From positions 1 through 9,710 of the forward strand of contig NZ_JASNGB010000109.1 in assembly GCF_030271215.1 (NCBI RefSeq): a stretch of 9,710 nt of DNA. The letters run 5' to 3'. Positions 8,631 through 9,710 of the stretch are shown here, one piece after another; position 1 is the stretch's first letter; every line of letters begins with the position of its first letter. The DNA is from Deinococcus rhizophilus (GTDB taxonomy: Bacteria; Deinococcota; Deinococci; Deinococcales; Deinococcaceae). A program made the translations under genes and the position numbers. Below the pieces are notes generated by a model. It was not told the DNA's origin, did not search any database, and was given only the letters and a program-made list of their open reading frames with translations.

Positions 8631-9507
8631 ACTTCACCCGGTTCGCCTCGATAAAGTCGATCACCTGTTGCCGCGTGCCCCCCAGGAAGGTGAGCGGCCG
8701 GGCCAGCGCCCCCACGACCGTGATGTGGTTGAGGCGCGGCAGGACCGTGCGGGTCACGGGCACCCCGGCCTTTTTCAGCGCCGCTTCCATGTTCAGGGCG
8801 TTTTGCGGGTGAACAGTGTCGTCGTTGGCCGCCACGAGCAGCAGGTGCGGCGGCGCGTCCGGGCGCACGTGGCGGTCGGGCATGACCTGATCGGGCGTGC
8901 TGCCTTCCGGAAAGGCGACCCGGCTCTGGAAGTCCCGGAAGTCGTAGGAGTACGGCCCCGCGATGCCGATCACGCCGCGCACGGCCCGGACCGGCACGCC
9001 CGCCTCGCGTAGCCAGCGCTCGTTGACGACGGCCTCCACCGCGTTGAAGGCGCCTGCCGAGTGCCCGGACACGAACAGGTTGTCCGGGTTGCCCCCCAAC
9101 TTCGCCGCGTTGTCGCGCATCCATTTCAGCGCGGCGGCGGTGTCCTGGACATAGGCCGGGTAGCGGTTTTGCGGCGCGAGGCGGTAGTTCATCACGCCCG
9201 TCACGTAGCCTGCCCGCGCCAGGCTCTCCCCGACGAACTTGTGCCCCTCCTTGTCGCCGCTCTGCCACGAGCCGCCGTGGACAAACAGCACGACCGGGGC
9301 ATTCCGTGCGTTCGGCGGCGCGTACACGTCCAGCACGTTGCGGACGTCCTGGCCGTACTTCTGGTCGCGGGTGACCTCCAGGCCACGGGTGCTGACGGCC
9401 GTGTTGAGGGCGCCCTGGGCATTCTGGCCCGAGCAGGCGGCGAGGGTGAGGCCCAGGGCGAGCAGGCCCAGGGCGGGACACAGGCGGCGGACGGACCGGG
9501 AAGACAT
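8629..9507 (-). CDS. Alpha/beta hydrolase (BD-FAE/carboxylesterase-like), probable lipoprotein
   Basis: This 292-aa exported esterase-type hydrolase has a signal peptide ending in the lipobox LAAC (Cys25), so membrane anchoring facing the periplasm or outer envelope is likely. The fold markers are in order: oxyanion motif HGGSW (77-81), MNYRLAP (106-112), nucleophile elbow GHSAG (Ser150), probable acid Asp229 in AANDDTVHP, and His261 in [17 protein letters not shown] followed by NYRLAP, YPA and QD resembles the BD-FAE/kynurenine-formamidase-like and hormone-sensitive-lipase-like groups, but the substrate cannot be read from sequence. The ATG lies 6 nt after TAGCCT, with no Shine-Dalgarno, suggesting a leaderless message. 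A 15-bp duplication abuts its stop. No clear terminator follows. Confidence 0.9.
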   Translation of the reverse strand: MSSRSVRRLCPALGLLALGLTLAACSGQNAQGALNTAVSTRGLEVTRDQKYGQDVRNVLDVYAPPNARNAPVVLFVHGGSWQSGDKEGHKFVGESLARAGYVTGVMNYRLAPQNRYPAYVQDTAAALKWMRDNAAKLGGNPDNLFVSGHSAGAFNAVEAVVNERWLREAGVPVRAVRGVIGIAGPYSYDFRDFQSRVAFPEGSTPDQVMPDRHVRPDAPPHLLLVAANDDTVHPQNALNMEAALKKAGVPVTRTVLPRLNHITVVGALARPLTFLGGTRQQVIDFIEANRVK

Positions 9508-9513
9508 GGGCGG

Positions 9514-9519
9514 AGGCTA
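9514..9519 (-). promoter_or_regulatory. -10 box TAGCCT of the hydrolase gene (leaderless)
   Basis: TAGCCT is followed after six bases (CCGCCC) by the ATG. No ribosome site or -35 box is visible. The same hexamer stands on the opposite strand at 9645-9650 before the divergent neighbour. Confidence 0.65.
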
Positions 9520-9644
9520 GCGGCCCTGTCTTCTCCCGGCTGGCACGGGGGGCACACTCGGGCTTGAGGCGGCCTTGAGGCTGGGCGCACCCGGGGTCAG
9601 CTCGCCCGCACGAACCCCCACACTCCCGCGCCCACGTCCCGCGC

Positions 9645-9650
9645 TAGCCT
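9645..9650 (+). promoter_or_regulatory. -10 box TAGCCT of the last gene (leaderless)
   Basis: TAGCCT is followed after seven bases (GCCGGGG) by the ATG at 9658. The GGGG directly before the ATG is too close to act as a Shine-Dalgarno. No -35 match is seen. Confidence 0.62.
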
Positions 9651-9657
9651 GCCGGGG

Positions 9658-9710
9658 ATGACAGCGGGAGGGACGGACGTGCTGGTCGTGGGGGGAGGCC
9701 CGGCGGGCGC
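9658..9710 (+). CDS. FAD/NAD(P)-binding oxidoreductase, N-terminal end (partial)
   Basis: Only 17 codons are inside the window. They encode MTAGGTDVLVVGGGPAG, whose VLVVGGGPAG is the first beta strand and GxGxxG dinucleotide-binding loop of a Rossmann-type FAD enzyme. The position so close to the N-terminus is usual for geranylgeranyl-reductase-like, monooxygenase-like and pyridine-disulfide oxidoreductase families, which cannot be told apart here. The ATG is supported by the TAGCCT box 7 nt upstream. It is divergent from the hydrolase across 150 bp. Confidence 0.75.
   Translation, partial: MTAGGTDVLVVGGGPAG

Noticed and set aside
8618..9481. Second minus-strand frame across the hydrolase gene
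   Set aside because: An Arg/Gly/Pro-rich shadow in another frame; the hydrolase frame has signal peptide, HGGSW, GHSAG and the catalytic Asp and His.
9561..9583. Near-repeat of TTGAGGC upstream of the last gene
   Set aside because: The two copies are not an exact tandem duplication and are short enough to arise by chance in GC-rich DNA.

Overview
The window is GC-rich (roughly 70% by eye) and gene-dense. It looks like chromosomal DNA of a Deinococcus species. Three things point there: a monofunctional proline dehydrogenase and a separate P5C dehydrogenase whose key residues fit the numbering of the D. radiodurans enzymes; a 244-residue RecO with a four-cysteine zinc finger; and six genes whose start codon lies 5-7 bases after a TANNNT -10 box, the leaderless-mRNA layout known to be frequent in Deinococcus deserti. 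From memory, D. radiodurans has a similar order (phytoene-dehydrogenase-like gene, P5CDH, PRODH, recO around DR_0810 to DR_0819). This was not checked.

Layout. Bases 2-217 are the 3' end of a CrtI-like FAD oxidoreductase (+). It converges on a 582-aa lipobox-bearing subtilisin-family protease with a PA-domain insertion (353-2101, -), which has a terminator hairpin just past its stop. A 341-bp gap (2102-2442) holds the protease's upstream region, with several inverted repeats, and the terminator of the next operon. That proline-catabolism operon (-) reads: GntR/FCD regulator (6047-5385), proline dehydrogenase (5392-4460), an unrecognised 144-aa protein (4445-4011) and P5C dehydrogenase pruA (4014-2443). 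Its genes overlap by 8 nt, are separated by 14 nt, and overlap by 4 nt. The regulator gene appears leaderless, and a perfect 15-bp palindrome covers its -10 box. The three downstream genes have Shine-Dalgarno sites. The operon would oxidise proline to glutamate.

Further along, an MgtC/SapB membrane protein (6746-6273, -) follows a small FBP-type zinc-finger protein (7193-6789, -). The latter is divergent from recO (7422-8156, +). Past recO is a disrupted small membrane-protein gene (8549-8160, -), then a lipobox-bearing alpha/beta hydrolase (9507-8629, -), and at the edge the start of a leaderless FAD/NAD(P)-binding oxidoreductase (9658 onward, +).

The most unusual features are: (i) six apparent leaderless promoters, three with the identical -10 hexamer TAGCCT; (ii) five exact two-copy tandem duplications of 10-18 bp, four of them within 227 bp between recO and the hydrolase, where one helps break a gene; (iii) the operator-like palindrome on the proline regulator's promoter; and (iv) an unknown protein encoded between the two proline enzymes. 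No CRISPR array, insertion sequence, tRNA or rRNA was seen.
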